A stretch of DNA of 64,000 nt from Pseudomonas sp. Tri1 (GTDB lineage: Bacteria; Pseudomonadota; Gammaproteobacteria; Pseudomonadales; Pseudomonadaceae): NCBI RefSeq assembly GCF_017968885.1, contig NZ_CP072913.1, forward strand, positions 6,116,501 to 6,180,500, read 5' to 3'. Of the stretch, positions 19,708 through 29,723 are shown piece after piece. A program made the translations under genes and the position numbers. Positions within the stretch are counted from its first letter, which is position 1. Each line of letters begins with the position of its first letter. The notes below the pieces were generated by a model. That model searched no databases and was not told where the DNA came from. It saw nothing but the letters and a program-made list of their open reading frames with translations.

Positions 19708-20516
19708 AGCGGTTTCTCCAAGACGGCGTAGACCACCTGATAGGTCGCGGGCAACCCCTGCGCCTGTCGAAACTGTTCGTAGGCTTCAACCAACGCCAGG
19801 ATCCTCGCCCTGCCCGTCAACCCACCGGGCCGGCCAGGGTTCAGATTGTGGGCGCCCAAGGCCTTCAGCTCGTGGGTCAGACTGCGCACATCGGAGTAAT
19901 GCAACACATGGGGACGATTTTCAAGACTGACAACATGCAACCCGCTGGCTGCGCACAATTGTTGATAGGTTTCGAATGCGCGGAAACGGTTGACGTGCAC
20001 CAGGCCATCCACCTGACGCCAACTGTCGCGCAACTCGTACAAAGTGCCCACGCAAAGGCTGGTGAAAGCAAACACTCCACCGGGTTTCAATACACGATGG
20101 GCCTCGTTCAGTACCCCGGCAAAATCCGCGCACCACTGCACCGCCAGGCTGGAGAACACCAAATCGCAACTCGACGCCTGCAAGGGCAGCCGCTCGGCGT
20201 CACCGGCTACAAAATGCGCAGCTCCACCCTGGGGACGAGCGTGGTTGAGCATGCCTTCGGCGATATCCAGCGCTAGGCCGTTTGCCTCACCAAAGCGCGC
20301 GCCCAAGGCCCGGGTGAAATAACCCGTACCGCAGCCCAGGTCCATCCAGCGTTCCGGTACGAGTGAAGGTGGCACCCGCTGCAGCAATTGCTGGCCGACA
20401 TCGCGCTGCAGTTCAGCCACGCTGTCATAACTGGTTGCAGCCCGGGAAAACGAGGCCGCCACCTGGCGCTTGTCGGGCAAGGCGCCGGGGAATTTGGGAA
20501 GAGACAAATCAGTCAT
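19704..20516 (-). CDS. bioC: Malonyl-ACP O-methyltransferase BioC
   Basis: SAM methyltransferase that masks the free carboxyl of malonyl-ACP to start pimelate synthesis. It has 270 aa with motif [29 protein letters not shown] and [16 protein letters not shown] chose the ATG giving [27 protein letters not shown] because it begins just before the conserved KxxVAxSFsrAA segment. It overlaps the bioH 3' end by 8 bases and the bioD start by 4. BioC and BioH together define the BioC-BioH pimelate route in this strain. Confidence 0.94.
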   Translation of the reverse strand: MTDLSLPKFPGALPDKRQVAASFSRAATSYDSVAELQRDVGQQLLQRVPPSLVPERWMDLGCGTGYFTRALGARFGEANGLALDIAEGMLNHARPQGGAAHFVAGDAERLPLQASSCDLVFSSLAVQWCADFAGVLNEAHRVLKPGGVFAFTSLCVGTLYELRDSWRQVDGLVHVNRFRAFETYQQLCAASGLHVVSLENRPHVLHYSDVRSLTHELKALGAHNLNPGRPGGLTGRARILALVEAYEQFRQAQGLPATYQVVYAVLEKPL

Positions 20517-21240
20517 CACCGGACTCATGCAAAAAAGCCTGGATCGCCCCCGCCACACCGTGCGGGTCCTCCAGAAGGAATCCGTGGCCGGCCTGTTCGA
20601 TCAGGCCGATTTCGACATCCGGCAGCAATACCAGCAACTCACCCGCCGCCTCGGCCGGAACCAGGGCATCGAGCCCGGCAAACAGATGCAGTTGCGGGCC
20701 ACGAAAGCTTTGCAATGCTTGGCGGGTGTCCAGTTGCGCCAGCAGTTCGAGCCCGGCCATCAAGACCTCTGGCGAAGTACTCGGCGCACCGGCCAGCAGC
20801 AACCGTGACAACCCGCGCGGATCGCCGCAGCCCTGGGCGCACAGCAGACTGAAACGCTTGAGGGTCTGGCGAGGGTCGGCGGCACATCCGGCGAGAAAAC
20901 CATCGAAGGTTTCACCGACCATTGCGTGCGGCCATTGCTCATGGGCGACGAACGAGGGATTGCTCGCCAAGGTCAGCAAGCCGCAGCAGCGCTCGCCCCG
21001 ACGCGCCGCCAGCGCCGAAGCCAACATGCCACCCAGGGACCAACCGCCCAGCCAGGCATCCTGAGGCACAACGGCATCCAACTCTTCGAGCCATTCATCG
21101 GGGTCACTCGATGTCAGGGCCGGCAACGGCTCGATTTCCACCCGCAGATGTTCGTCGAGACCTTGCAGCGCCGCCGCCAGCGGCTCCAGCGGTGAAACAC
21201 CCAGGCCCCAACCGGGCAGCAGTATCAGTCGATCACGCAT
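20509..21240 (-). CDS. bioH: Pimeloyl-ACP methyl ester carboxylesterase BioH
   Basis: Alpha/beta-hydrolase that removes the methyl group from pimeloyl-ACP methyl ester, ending chain elongation. It has 243 aa. The nucleophile elbow GWSLGG places Ser68; the acidic residue is in [10 protein letters not shown] and the histidine in [11 protein letters not shown]. The start [14 protein letters not shown] overlaps the bioF stop by 8 bases. Confidence 0.94.
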   Translation of the reverse strand: MRDRLILLPGWGLGVSPLEPLAAALQGLDEHLRVEIEPLPALTSSDPDEWLEELDAVVPQDAWLGGWSLGGMLASALAARRGERCCGLLTLASNPSFVAHEQWPHAMVGETFDGFLAGCAADPRQTLKRFSLLCAQGCGDPRGLSRLLLAGAPSTSPEVLMAGLELLAQLDTRQALQSFRGPQLHLFAGLDALVPAEAAGELLVLLPDVEIGLIEQAGHGFLLEDPHGVAGAIQAFLHESGDD

Positions 21241-22411
21241 GGCTTGGCTCCGGTCCCAGTTGGGCAAAACACTCGGCCAGTGCATTCAACAATAGTTGCA
21301 CCTGGGCTTCGCTGTGGGCGGCGGTCAGGGTCACGCGCAAACGGGCACTGCCGGCCGGTACGGTGGGCGGGCGAATCGCGGTGACCATCAGCCCGCGCTC
21401 ACGCAGCATCTGCGACAAACGCATCGCCCGCCCCGCATCACCGATCAGGATCGGCTGGATCGGCGTGAAGCTGTCCATCAATTGCAGACCGATCTGTTCG
21501 GCGCCATGACGGAACTGACGGATCAGCACCTGCAAATGCTCACGCCGCCAATGCTCGCTGCGCAACAGCTCAAGGCTCTTGAGCGTCGCACAGGCCAGGG
21601 CCGGCGGTTGGCTGGTGGTGTAGATGTAGGGGCGGGCGAACTGGATCAGGCTCTCGATCAGTTCTTCACTGCCGGCGACAAAAGCGCCGGCGGTGCCGAA
21701 GGCCTTGCCCAAGGTGCCAACCAGCACCGGCACGTCATCCTGGCTCAAGCCAAAATGCTCGACGATACCGCCGCCATTGGCCCCCAGTGGACCGAAGCCA
21801 TGGGCATCGTCGACCATCAGCCAGGCGCCCTTGGCCTTGGCCGCACGGGCCAGTGCCGGCAGGTCGGCGATGTCGCCGTCCATGCTGAATACGCCATCGG
21901 TGACCACCAAAGTATTGCCGGTGGCTTTCTCCAGGCGGTTGGCCAGGCTTTGGGCATCGTTGTGCAGATAACGATTGAAGCGCGCACCGGACAACAACCC
22001 GGCATCGAGCAACGAAGCATGGTTCAGACGATCTTCCAGCACCGTATCGCCCTGCCCCACCAGCGCAGTGACGGCACCGAGGTTGGCCATGTAGCCGGTG
22101 GTGAACAGCAGCGCCCGCGGGCGACCGGTCAGGTCGGCCAAGGCTTCTTCCAAGGCATGATGTGGAGCGCTGTGACCGATCACCAGATGAGACGCGCCGC
22201 CACCGACGCCCCACCGAGCGGCCCCAGCGCGCCAGGCTTCGATCACTTGCGGGTGATTGGCCAAGCCCAGGTAATCGTTATTGCAGAACGCCAGCAACGG
22301 CTGGCCGTCCACCACCACTTCCGGGCCCTGCGGGCTTTCGAGCAACGGGCGCTGGCGATAGAGGTTTTCGGCACGACGGGCAGCCAGGCGTGCGGCGAGA
22401 TCAAAGGGCAT
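21233..22411 (-). CDS. bioF: 8-amino-7-oxononanoate synthase
   Basis: PLP enzyme that condenses pimeloyl-ACP with alanine to give KAPA. The protein has 392 aa with the alpha-oxoamine synthase signature: [32 protein letters not shown] and the PLP lysine Lys236 in [13 protein letters not shown]. It lies 162 bases after bioB, a gap occupied by a REPIN, and overlaps bioH. Confidence 0.97.
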   Translation of the reverse strand: MPFDLAARLAARRAENLYRQRPLLESPQGPEVVVDGQPLLAFCNNDYLGLANHPQVIEAWRAGAARWGVGGGASHLVIGHSAPHHALEEALADLTGRPRALLFTTGYMANLGAVTALVGQGDTVLEDRLNHASLLDAGLLSGARFNRYLHNDAQSLANRLEKATGNTLVVTDGVFSMDGDIADLPALARAAKAKGAWLMVDDAHGFGPLGANGGGIVEHFGLSQDDVPVLVGTLGKAFGTAGAFVAGSEELIESLIQFARPYIYTTSQPPALACATLKSLELLRSEHWRREHLQVLIRQFRHGAEQIGLQLMDSFTPIQPILIGDAGRAMRLSQMLRERGLMVTAIRPPTVPAGSARLRVTLTAAHSEAQVQLLLNALAECFAQLGPEPSHA

Positions 22412-22449
22412 GCAGGCCTCAACTGTTTAAAGACTGGCCAAAGCCCCTT

Positions 22450-22537
22450 GTGGGAGCGAGCTTGCTCGCGATAGCGGTGTGCCAGTCAACACAAATGTTG
22501 AGGGCTCCATCGCTATCGCGAGCAGGCTCGCTCCCAC
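22450..22537. repeat. REPIN between bioB and bioF
   Basis: Inverted REP arms at 22450-22472 and 22515-22537; the second arm has GCAGG for GCAAG. It sits inside the bio operon and could uncouple bioB mRNA from bioF. Confidence 0.85.
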
Positions 22538-22573
22538 AGTGCCTTGCATTCCAGTCAGGACATCGGTGAGTGA

Positions 22574-23629
22574 TCAAACAGCCGCGTTATAGAACTGTTC
22601 GCTGCTCTTCTGCTCCACCAGCGCCTGTTCAATCGCGGCCTGGTGCACTTCATCGGCATGCTCTTCCCGGGCTTCGGGCTGGATACCCAGGCGGGCGAAC
22701 AGCTGCATGTCCTTGTCAGCCTGCGGGTTGGCGGTGGTCAGCAGTTTGTCGCCGTAGAAAATCGAGTTGGCACCGGCGAAAAATGCCAGGGCCTGCATCT
22801 GTTCGTTCATCGCTTCGCGGCCGGCGGACAGGCGCACGTGGGACTTGGGCATCAGGATCCGCGCCACGGCGAGCATGCGAATGAAATCGAACGGATCGAC
22901 GTCTTCGGCATTCTCCAGCGGCGTGCCGGCGACTTTGACCAGCATGTTGATCGGTACCGACTCCGGATGCTCCGGCAGGTTCGCCAGCTGGATCAACAGG
23001 TTGGCGCGGTCGTCCAGGGATTCGCCCATGCCCAGGATGCCACCGGAGCAGATTTTCATCCCCGAATCACGCACGTAGGCCAGGGTTTGCAAACGCTCGC
23101 TGTAGGTACGGGTGGTGATGATGCTGCCGTAGAACTCCGGCGAGGTGTCGAGGTTGTGGTTGTAGTAGTCCAGACCGGCCTGGGCCAGCGCCGCAGTTTG
23201 CTCCTGGTCGAGGCGCCCCAGGGTCATGCAGGTTTCCAGCCCCATGGCCTTCACACCTTTGACCATCTCCAGCACATACGGCATGTCCTTGGCCGAAGGA
23301 TGCTTCCAGGCGGCGCCCATGCAGAAACGGGTCGAACCGATGGCCTTGGCCCGCGCGGCCTCTTCGAGGACCTTCTGCACTTCCAGCAACTTTTCTTTTT
23401 CCAGCCCGGTGTTGTAGTGACCGGACTGCGGACAATATTTGCAATCTTCCGGGCAGGCGCCGGTCTTGATCGACAGCAGCGTGGAAACCTGGACGCGGTT
23501 GGCGTCGAAGTGCGCGCGGTGCACGGTCTGCGCCTGGAACAACAGGTCATTGAATGGCTGAACGAAGAGTGCTTTGACTTCGGCCAAAGACCAGTCATGA
23601 CGCAGGTTGGCAGTGGTGCTGGCGCTCAT
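22574..23629 (-). CDS. bioB: Biotin synthase
   Basis: Radical SAM sulphur-insertion enzyme converting dethiobiotin to biotin. It has 351 aa with CPEDCKYC (Cys59, 63, 66) for the SAM cluster. Further cysteines in [15 protein letters not shown] and the [17 protein letters not shown] MKICSGG segment belong to the second cluster and substrate region. I chose the ATG at 23629, preceded by AAGGA; the frame is open further upstream but that part is not family-like. It is the first gene of the operon, with a BirA-like box 97-127 bases upstream. Confidence 0.97.
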   Translation of the reverse strand: MSASTTANLRHDWSLAEVKALFVQPFNDLLFQAQTVHRAHFDANRVQVSTLLSIKTGACPEDCKYCPQSGHYNTGLEKEKLLEVQKVLEEAARAKAIGSTRFCMGAAWKHPSAKDMPYVLEMVKGVKAMGLETCMTLGRLDQEQTAALAQAGLDYYNHNLDTSPEFYGSIITTRTYSERLQTLAYVRDSGMKICSGGILGMGESLDDRANLLIQLANLPEHPESVPINMLVKVAGTPLENAEDVDPFDFIRMLAVARILMPKSHVRLSAGREAMNEQMQALAFFAGANSIFYGDKLLTTANPQADKDMQLFARLGIQPEAREEHADEVHQAAIEQALVEQKSSEQFYNAAV

Positions 23630-23719
23630 GGGCATTTCCTTGATTATGCTTGGCTGGCGCCTGGGGTACGCAATACCCACAGGCACGACACGGATGTTCG
23701 GCATATTTAAGGAAGAGCC

Positions 23720-24460
23720 ATGCGCTGTCAACCACGATACGAAGGACCGGTTTACATCTGGTTAAAAAACAAACAATCATGCTTGCTGTGCGGCGAAACC
23801 ACCGATACACCGCAACCTATCTGCACGCCATGCGAAAGCGAGCTGCCGTGGCTTGGCGATCAATGCAGCGTCTGCGCCCTGCCGCTGCCCATGGCCGGGC
23901 TGCGTTGTGGGCAATGCGCCACGCGGCCGCCGGCCTTCGAGCGGGTCCTGGCGCCCTGGGCCTACGACTTCCCGGTGGACAGTCTGATTACCCGCTTCAA
24001 GCACCAGGCGAAATGGCCCCTTGGCCGGTTGCTGGGCGAACTGCTGGCGCAGTCGCTGCAACATCATTTCGACGAAGGGCTGGAGCGGCCCGACGCGCTG
24101 GTACCGGTGCCACTGGCTGCCCGACGCTTGCGCCAGCGGGGGTTCAACCAGGCGACGCTGCTCGCCCGCTGGCTCAGCGGGCAGTTGGGAATCCCCTGCG
24201 AGGAACACCTGCTGCGGCGCATCCAGGACACCCCCGCCCAGCAGGCACTCGATGCCAAGGCCCGGCATACAAACTTGCGCCAGGCCTTTGCCATGCTGCC
24301 TGGCGTGTTACTGCACAACCGTCACCTGGCACTGGTGGACGACGTGCTCACCACAGGTGCCACCGCCCAGGCGCTGGCGCGCCTGTTGCTCGACGCCGGC
24401 GCGGCACGTGTCGATGTGTATTGCCTGGCGCGCACGCCGAAACCCGGTGAGCCGGCTTGA
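23720..24460 (+). CDS. comF: ComF family phosphoribosyltransferase-like protein
   Basis: Predicted amidophosphoribosyltransferase-fold protein of the ComF family, linked in other bacteria to DNA uptake and single-strand DNA handling. It has 246 aa. An N-terminal zinc-ribbon-like part has [19 protein letters not shown] and CGQC; the C-terminal PRPP motif [11 protein letters not shown] is near residues 204-214. AAGGAAG lies four bases before the ATG. The first codons overlap the BirA-like operator of divergent bioB. The natural-transformation role is inferred from the family only. Confidence 0.9.
   Translation: MRCQPRYEGPVYIWLKNKQSCLLCGETTDTPQPICTPCESELPWLGDQCSVCALPLPMAGLRCGQCATRPPAFERVLAPWAYDFPVDSLITRFKHQAKWPLGRLLGELLAQSLQHHFDEGLERPDALVPVPLAARRLRQRGFNQATLLARWLSGQLGIPCEEHLLRRIQDTPAQQALDAKARHTNLRQAFAMLPGVLLHNRHLALVDDVLTTGATAQALARLLLDAGAARVDVYCLARTPKPGEPA
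23726..23756. promoter_or_regulatory. Putative BirA operator for bioB
   Basis: TGTCAACC - N15 - GGTTTACA: two half-sites matching in 7 of 8 paired positions and close to the known proteobacterial BirA box (TTGTAAACC-N14/15-GGTTTACAA). It lies upstream of bioB but within codons 3-13 of divergent comF. Confidence 0.65.
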
Positions 24461-24518
24461 CGAGCCGCGCTCCAGGCGCCAACGTCCGTCCATCAATCAC
24501 TGCGCGCAGTTCTCCGAC

Positions 24519-25283
24519 ATGTCATTGCCCACGCTTCTGACCCAGCACATCGTTCGGCGCCCACAACGCATTGCGCTGCTGCAGCACATCGCCGAACAAG
24601 GCTCGATCACCCGCGCCGCCAAGAGTGCGGGCCTAAGCTACAAGGCGGCGTGGGACGCCATCGACGAGCTGAACAACCTGGCGGACCAACCATTGGTGGT
24701 GCGCAGCGTCGGCGGCAAGGGCGGTGGCGGCGCCAAGCTGTCTGACGAAGGACAACGCGTGCTGCGTCTGTATCTGCGCCTGCAAGCCTTGCAGTCGCAG
24801 TTGCTGGAAGCCAGCGAAGACGTCGGGGACCTGGGCCTGCTCAGTCGCCTGATGCTACGCACCAGCGCCCGCAATCAACTGCATGGCAAGGTGCTGGGCA
24901 TCGAAGCCCAGGGCCACAACGACCGGGTCCGCCTGGAACTGGCCCGGGGCCTGGCCATCGAAGCTCAGATCACCCACGACAGCACACTGCGCCTGGAACT
25001 GACGATCGGCACCGAAGTGGTAGCCCTGATCAAGGCCGGCTGGCTGCAATTGCACCCTGTCGGGCCAGCGGAGCAATCGGAAATCAATACACTACGCGGC
25101 GTGATCGAGCAGGTTGCCGCCGCCGAAGACGGCCCCAGTGAAGTGCGTATCAGCCTGCCCAATGGCCAGACGCTCTGCGCCCTGGCCGACCCGCTTCAGT
25201 TGCAAGAGCAGAACCTGGCAGCCGGTTCACCGGTGCAAGTGGGGTTTTCGCCAACAAATGTGCTGCTCGGCACACCGCTGTAG
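24519..25283 (+). CDS. modE: Molybdate-responsive regulator ModE
   Basis: Transcription factor of 254 aa. The N-terminal winged helix (about 1-110) has RIALLQHIAEQGSITRAAKSAG and SYKAAWDAIDELNN; a glycine-rich VGGKGGGGAKLS forms the usual turn. Two TOBE/MOP domains follow, starting RTSARNQLHGKVLGIE and after a second segment ending SPVQVGFSPTNVLLGT. The MOP pair should bind molybdate. No modABC transport genes are next to it. P. aeruginosa PA0487 is the same type next to the same neighbours, from memory. It starts 58 bases after comF. Confidence 0.88.
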   Translation: MSLPTLLTQHIVRRPQRIALLQHIAEQGSITRAAKSAGLSYKAAWDAIDELNNLADQPLVVRSVGGKGGGGAKLSDEGQRVLRLYLRLQALQSQLLEASEDVGDLGLLSRLMLRTSARNQLHGKVLGIEAQGHNDRVRLELARGLAIEAQITHDSTLRLELTIGTEVVALIKAGWLQLHPVGPAEQSEINTLRGVIEQVAAAEDGPSEVRISLPNGQTLCALADPLQLQEQNLAAGSPVQVGFSPTNVLLGTPL

Positions 25284-25350
25284 CGCGCTGCAACAATAGT
25301 TTCATCGGCTCGCTTTAAGGTGACTGCCAAAACCAGCAGGGAGCCTTGAG

Positions 25351-27252
25351 ATGAGCCTATTAGAAGAAAACCAATCCACCGACCTGGAAAAGATCGTCGG
25401 CCTGAGCCGCCGCAGTTTCATCAGCGCTGGCGCCCTGTGCGGTGCGGCGATGTTTTTGGGCGGTAACCTGCTGAGTCGCAGCGTCCTGGCCGCCGCCGTG
25501 AGCGAAGGCAACAGCAAGCTGCTGGGCTTTGCCAGCATTGCCGCCGCCACGAGCGACACCATCACCTTGCCGCCGGGCTACAAGTCCTCGGTGCTGATCA
25601 GTTGGGGCCAGCCGCTACAGAAAAATGCACCGGCGTTCGACCCCAGTGGCAACGGCACCGCCCGCGCACAGGAAATGCAGTTCGGCGACAACAATGACGG
25701 CATGAGCCTGTTCCCATTCCCCGGCGACAACGACCGGGCACTGATGGCGATCAACAACGAATACACCAACTATCGCTACCTCTTTGCCCACGGCGGCCAG
25801 CCGCAGTCGGCCGAAGACGTGCACAAGGCCCAGGCCAGCGAAGGGGTATCGGTAATCGAGGTCCAGCGTCGTCGTGGTCAGTGGCAGTTCGTCCAGGAAT
25901 CGCGCTACAACCGCCGGATCCACGGCAATACGCCGATTCGCCTGCGCGGCCCGGCCGCCGGCCACGACCTGCTGAAAACCAGCGCCGACAAGAGCGGCAA
26001 GAAAGTGCTCGGTACTTTCCAGAACTGCGCCAACGGCATGACGCCGTGGGGCACTTACCTGACTTGCGAAGAAAACTTCACCGACTGCTTCGGCAGCAGC
26101 AAATCCGATTTGCAGTTCGATGAAGCGCAAAAGCGCTATGGCGCCACCGTCACCAGTCGCGAGATCAACTGGCACTTGTACGATCCTCGCTTCGACCTGG
26201 CGAAGAACCCCAACGAACTCAATCGCCATGGTTGGGTGGTGGAAATCGACCCGTTCGATCCGCAATCCACCCCGGTGAAACGCACCGCCCTGGGTCGTTT
26301 CAAACACGAAAACGCTGCCCTGGCGCAGACCAATGACGGTCGCGCAGTGGTGTACATGGGCGACGATGAGCGCGGCGAGTTCATCTACAAGTTCGTCAGC
26401 CGCGAGCGCATCAATCCGCGCAATGCCAAGGCCAACCGCAACCTGCTGGACCATGGCACCTTGTACGTGGCGCGCTTCGATGCCGGCGACGGCAACCCGG
26501 ACCACCCCAAAGGCAAGGGCCAGTGGATCGAGCTGACCCACGGCAAGAACGGCCTCGACGCCAGCAGCGGTTTCGCCGACCAGGCCGAAGTGCTGATCCA
26601 TGCGCGCCTCGCCGCCAGCGCCGTGGGTGCCACCCGCATGGACCGCCCGGAATGGATCGTGGTCAGCCCGAAAGACGGACAGGTCTATTGCACCCTCACC
26701 AACAACTCCAAGCGCGGCGAAGACGGCCAGCCGGTGGACGGGCCGAACCCTCGGGCCAAGAACGTCTATGGCCAGATCCTGCGCTGGAGAACCGAGCGCG
26801 ACGATCACGCTTCCAAGACTTTCTCCTGGGATCTGTTCGTGGTCGCCGGTAACCCGACGGTTCACGCCGGCACGCCAAAAGCCGGCTCGTCCAACATCAA
26901 CGCGCAGAACATGTTCAACAGCCCCGATGGCCTGGGCTTCGACAAGGCCGGGCGGCTGTGGATCCTCACCGACGGCGACTCCAGCAATGCCGGGGACTTC
27001 GCCGGCATGGGCAACAACCAGATGCTCTGTGCCGACCCCAACAGCGGCGAAATCCGCCGTTTCATGGTCGGGCCGGTGGGTTGCGAAGTGACCGGGATCA
27101 GTTTTGCGCCGGACCAGAAGACCTTGTTCGTCGGGATCCAGCATCCGGGGGAAAACGGCGGCTCGACCTTCCCTGAGCACCTGCCCAATGGCAAGCCGCG
27201 GTCTTCGGTGATGGTCATTAGCCGTGAGGATGGCGGAGTGATCGGCGCCTGA
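25351..27252 (+). CDS. PhoX-family (DUF839) phosphatase, Tat-exported
   Basis: Predicted periplasmic phosphatase of the PhoX/DUF839 family, 633 aa. A twin-arginine signal SRRSFISAGALCGAA starts near residue 18 and the hydrophobic core ends at LAAAVS. The body has family segments MTPWGTYLTCEENFTDC, KHENAAL and YMGDDERGEFIYKFVS, and SPDGLGFDKAGRLWILTDGD. PhoX enzymes are calcium- and iron-dependent phosphomonoesterases; activity here is inferred. AGGGAG lies seven bases before the ATG. No Pho box was identified in the 67-base upstream gap. Confidence 0.83.
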   Translation: MSLLEENQSTDLEKIVGLSRRSFISAGALCGAAMFLGGNLLSRSVLAAAVSEGNSKLLGFASIAAATSDTITLPPGYKSSVLISWGQPLQKNAPAFDPSGNGTARAQEMQFGDNNDGMSLFPFPGDNDRALMAINNEYTNYRYLFAHGGQPQSAEDVHKAQASEGVSVIEVQRRRGQWQFVQESRYNRRIHGNTPIRLRGPAAGHDLLKTSADKSGKKVLGTFQNCANGMTPWGTYLTCEENFTDCFGSSKSDLQFDEAQKRYGATVTSREINWHLYDPRFDLAKNPNELNRHGWVVEIDPFDPQSTPVKRTALGRFKHENAALAQTNDGRAVVYMGDDERGEFIYKFVSRERINPRNAKANRNLLDHGTLYVARFDAGDGNPDHPKGKGQWIELTHGKNGLDASSGFADQAEVLIHARLAASAVGATRMDRPEWIVVSPKDGQVYCTLTNNSKRGEDGQPVDGPNPRAKNVYGQILRWRTERDDHASKTFSWDLFVVAGNPTVHAGTPKAGSSNINAQNMFNSPDGLGFDKAGRLWILTDGDSSNAGDFAGMGNNQMLCADPNSGEIRRFMVGPVGCEVTGISFAPDQKTLFVGIQHPGENGGSTFPEHLPNGKPRSSVMVISREDGGVIGA

Positions 27253-27261
27253 TTTGGCCTC

Positions 27262-27336
27262 ATCGCGAGCAAGCTCGCCCCCACAGGGATAGGCGGTACG
27301 CCGAAGATCCATTGTGGGAGCGAGCTTGCTCGCGAT
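27262..27336. repeat. REPIN
   Basis: Inverted REP arms at 27262-27284 (CGCCCCCAC variant) and 27314-27336 with a short 29-base spacer, after the PhoX-type gene. Confidence 0.85.
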
Positions 27337-27425
27337 AGCGTCAGCACAGCCGCCACCTATCTGCCTCTGTCTGCGCTACCATGCTGGGCCGGACGCGGCA
27401 GCTTTGCCGCTGCGCAGGAGTCAGC

Positions 27426-28400
27426 ATGTCCCATCCGTTTGAAACCCTCACACCCGACCTGGTACTCGACGCCGTTGAAAGCATTGGCTTCCTCAGCGAC
27501 GCCCGGGTGCTGGCCCTCAACAGCTACGAGAACCGCGTCTATCAGGTGGGCATCGAAGATGCCGAACCGCTGATCGCCAAGTTCTATCGCCCCCAGCGCT
27601 GGACCAATGAAGCGATTCTGGAGGAGCACAGCTTCACCTTCGAATTGGCCGAATACGAGGTGCCGGTGGTGGCGCCGCTGATCCACAACGGCGCCAGCCT
27701 GCATGAACACGCCGGGTTTCGTTTCACCCTGTTTCCCCGCCGCGGCGGCCGTGCACCGGAGCCGGGCAACCTCGATCAACTCTATCGCCTGGGACAATTG
27801 CTCGGGCGCCTGCACGCGGTCGGCGCGACCCGCCCGTTCGAGCATCGCGAAGCCCTGGGCGTGAAAAACTTCGGCCACGACTCGCTGGCCACCGTGCTGG
27901 AAAGCGGTTTCGTGCCCCGCAGCCTGCTGCCGGCCTACGAATCGGTCGCCAGAGACCTGCTCAAGCGCGTCGAAGAGGTCTACGCTGCCACGCCCCACAA
28001 GAACATCCGCATGCACGGCGACTGCCACCCCGGCAACATGATGTGCCGCGACGAGGTGTTCCACATCGTCGACCTGGACGACTGTCGCATGGGGCCGGCG
28101 GTGCAGGACCTGTGGATGATGCTCGCCGGTGATCGCCAGGAATGCCTGGGGCAGTTGTCGGAGTTGATGGACGGCTACCGTGAATTCCACGACTTCGATC
28201 CGCGGGAGCTGGCACTGATCGAACCACTGCGTGCCCTGCGCCTGATGCATTACAGCGCCTGGCTGGCGCGGCGCTGGGACGATCCGGCGTTCCCGCGCAG
28301 CTTCCCATGGTTCGGCAGCGAACGTTACTGGGGCGACCAGGTATTGGCGTTGCGCGAGCAGTTGGCGGCGCTCAATGAAGAGCCGTTGAAGTTGTTCTGA
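27426..28400 (+). CDS. srkA: Stress response kinase A (YihE/SrkA-type)
   Basis: Ser/Thr-type kinase of the aminoglycoside phosphotransferase fold, 324 aa. SrkA of E. coli counters MazEF-linked and envelope-stress death; that role is assumed. Visible motifs: ARVLALNSYENRVYQVG glycine-rich region, IAKFYRPQRW with the ATP lysine, catalytic loop MHGDCHPGNMM with Asp199 and Asn204, and the metal-binding IVDLDDCRMGP. AGGAG precedes the ATG at 27426 by five bases; the longer frame upstream is not used. Confidence 0.9.
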   Translation: MSHPFETLTPDLVLDAVESIGFLSDARVLALNSYENRVYQVGIEDAEPLIAKFYRPQRWTNEAILEEHSFTFELAEYEVPVVAPLIHNGASLHEHAGFRFTLFPRRGGRAPEPGNLDQLYRLGQLLGRLHAVGATRPFEHREALGVKNFGHDSLATVLESGFVPRSLLPAYESVARDLLKRVEEVYAATPHKNIRMHGDCHPGNMMCRDEVFHIVDLDDCRMGPAVQDLWMMLAGDRQECLGQLSELMDGYREFHDFDPRELALIEPLRALRLMHYSAWLARRWDDPAFPRSFPWFGSERYWGDQVLALREQLAALNEEPLKLF

Positions 28401-28432
28401 CAGGGCTTGGCCCCAACAGCACCCTGGCCCCT

Positions 28433-28520
28433 GTGGGAGCGAGCCTGCTCGCGATAGCAATTGAACATTCGACACCTCTGTCGGCAGGCATACCGCTATC
28501 GCGAGCAAGCTCGCTCCCAC
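28433..28520. repeat. REPIN
   Basis: Inverted REP arms at 28433-28455 (GAGCCTGCTC variant) and 28498-28520, in the 218-base gap between srkA and rarD. Confidence 0.85.
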
Positions 28521-28618
28521 AAGGGATTTGCGATTGGAACCTTCACAAAGGCTCCAGCACAACCTGACAAATCTCCTTACAATCACTCTTTTGTTAGCTG
28601 CCTAAGCAAGGATTCTGC

Positions 28619-29506
28619 ATGCAAGCCGCCAACCCGCGTCGCGGGTATATCCTGGGCCTGAGCGCCTACATCATCTGGGGTCTGTTCCCGATCTATTTCA
28701 AAGCCATCGCCAGCGTGCCGTCCGTGGAAATCATCATCCACCGGGTGCTGTGGTCGGCGCTGTTCGGCGCGGCATTGCTGATGGTCTGGAAACACCCGGG
28801 CTGGTGGCGTGAACTGCGGGACAACCCACGTCGGCTGGCGATTCTGGCCCTGAGTGGCACGCTGATCGCGGCCAACTGGCTGACCTACGTGTGGGCGGTG
28901 AACAACGAGCGCATGCTTGAGGCGAGCCTGGGTTATTACATCAACCCGCTGGTGAACGTACTGCTGGGCATGTTGATCCTGGGTGAGCGGCTGCGGCGCA
29001 TGCAGTGGCTGGCGGTGGGGCTGGCAGCGGTCGGCGTGGCGCAGCAGGTCTGGCAAGTGGGCAGCCTGCCGTGGGTGTCTCTGGTGCTGGCGCTGACCTT
29101 CGGTTTCTATGGGCTGATCCGCAAGCAGGCGCCCGTCAAGGCCTTGCCGGGCCTGGTGGTGGAAACCTGGATGCTGGTACCGATTGCCATTGCCTGGTTG
29201 CTGTTCAACCCGACGGCCACCAGTGCCCAACCAGCATTCTGGACCACCTCCGAAGCCTGGTGGCTGGTAGCGGCCGGCCCTGTGACGCTGGTTCCGCTGG
29301 TGTGTTTCAACGCCGCAGCGCGGCATCTGCCCTACACCACGTTGGGATTTCTCCAGTACATCGCGCCGACGCTGGTGCTGTTGCTTGCCGTGACGCTGTT
29401 CGGTGAGCACCTGTCGTCCAGCACGCTGGTGGCGTTCCTGTTTATCTGGGCTGGGCTTGCGGTGTACAGCGTCGACGCCGTGATCAGCATGCGTCGGCGC
29501 GCCTGA
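28619..29506 (+). CDS. rarD: RarD-type EamA/DMT transporter
   Basis: Inner-membrane protein of 295 aa with about ten transmembrane helices in two EamA repeats. The N-terminus GYILGLSAYIIWGLFPIYFK, the segments WAVNNERMLEASLGYYINPL and the LQYIAPT motif are hallmarks of the RarD family. The transported molecule is unknown; the chloramphenicol-sensitivity name is historical. AAGGA lies six bases before the ATG. A hairpin follows the stop. Confidence 0.9.
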   Translation: MQAANPRRGYILGLSAYIIWGLFPIYFKAIASVPSVEIIIHRVLWSALFGAALLMVWKHPGWWRELRDNPRRLAILALSGTLIAANWLTYVWAVNNERMLEASLGYYINPLVNVLLGMLILGERLRRMQWLAVGLAAVGVAQQVWQVGSLPWVSLVLALTFGFYGLIRKQAPVKALPGLVVETWMLVPIAIAWLLFNPTATSAQPAFWTTSEAWWLVAAGPVTLVPLVCFNAAARHLPYTTLGFLQYIAPTLVLLLAVTLFGEHLSSSTLVAFLFIWAGLAVYSVDAVISMRRRA

Positions 29507-29529
29507 TCAAATATTGCACAACTCTCCAC

Positions 29530-29550
29530 AGGCCACGCCTGACGTGGCCT
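29530..29550 (+). terminator. Hairpin after rarD, possible terminator
   Basis: AGGCCACG - CCTGA - CGTGGCCT, eight paired bases, 24 bases past the rarD stop. The following GCACTGATCTTTCCC is only weakly T-rich. Confidence 0.45.
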
Positions 29551-29569
29551 GCACTGATCTTTCCCAAGG

Positions 29570-29578
29570 TTATCCACA
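29570..29578 (+). promoter_or_regulatory. DnaA box (perfect TTATCCACA)
   Basis: Exact match to the strongest DnaA-binding 9-mer. A second exact copy in the same orientation lies 113 bases downstream, within the same rarD-gcvR gap, and a partial GGTTATCCA on the opposite strand ends near 29718. Function is inferred from the motif only. Confidence 0.55.
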
Positions 29579-29682
29579 GCGTGATCCCCGCCGTTTGTGC
29601 ACAAGCCCTTGAAAACTGATGGTTTTTTGATCATTCCCCGTCGAAGCCCGGCAGGCTTGGGCTGGCGCCGGGTCTCTACAGG

Positions 29683-29691
29683 TTATCCACA
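29683..29691 (+). promoter_or_regulatory. DnaA box (perfect TTATCCACA), second copy
   Basis: Second exact TTATCCACA, 33 bases before the 3' end of minus-strand gcvR. With the copy at 29570 it makes this short intergenic region a candidate DnaA-binding site away from oriC. Confidence 0.55.
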
Positions 29692-29723
29692 GGCAGGCAC
29701 AACTTTTCCTTGGATAACCCGCC

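Noticed and set aside
29507..29723. Chromosomal replication origin
   Set aside because: Two DnaA boxes are present, but there is no A+T-rich unwinding region and no dnaA-dnaN-rpmH-gidA neighbourhood.
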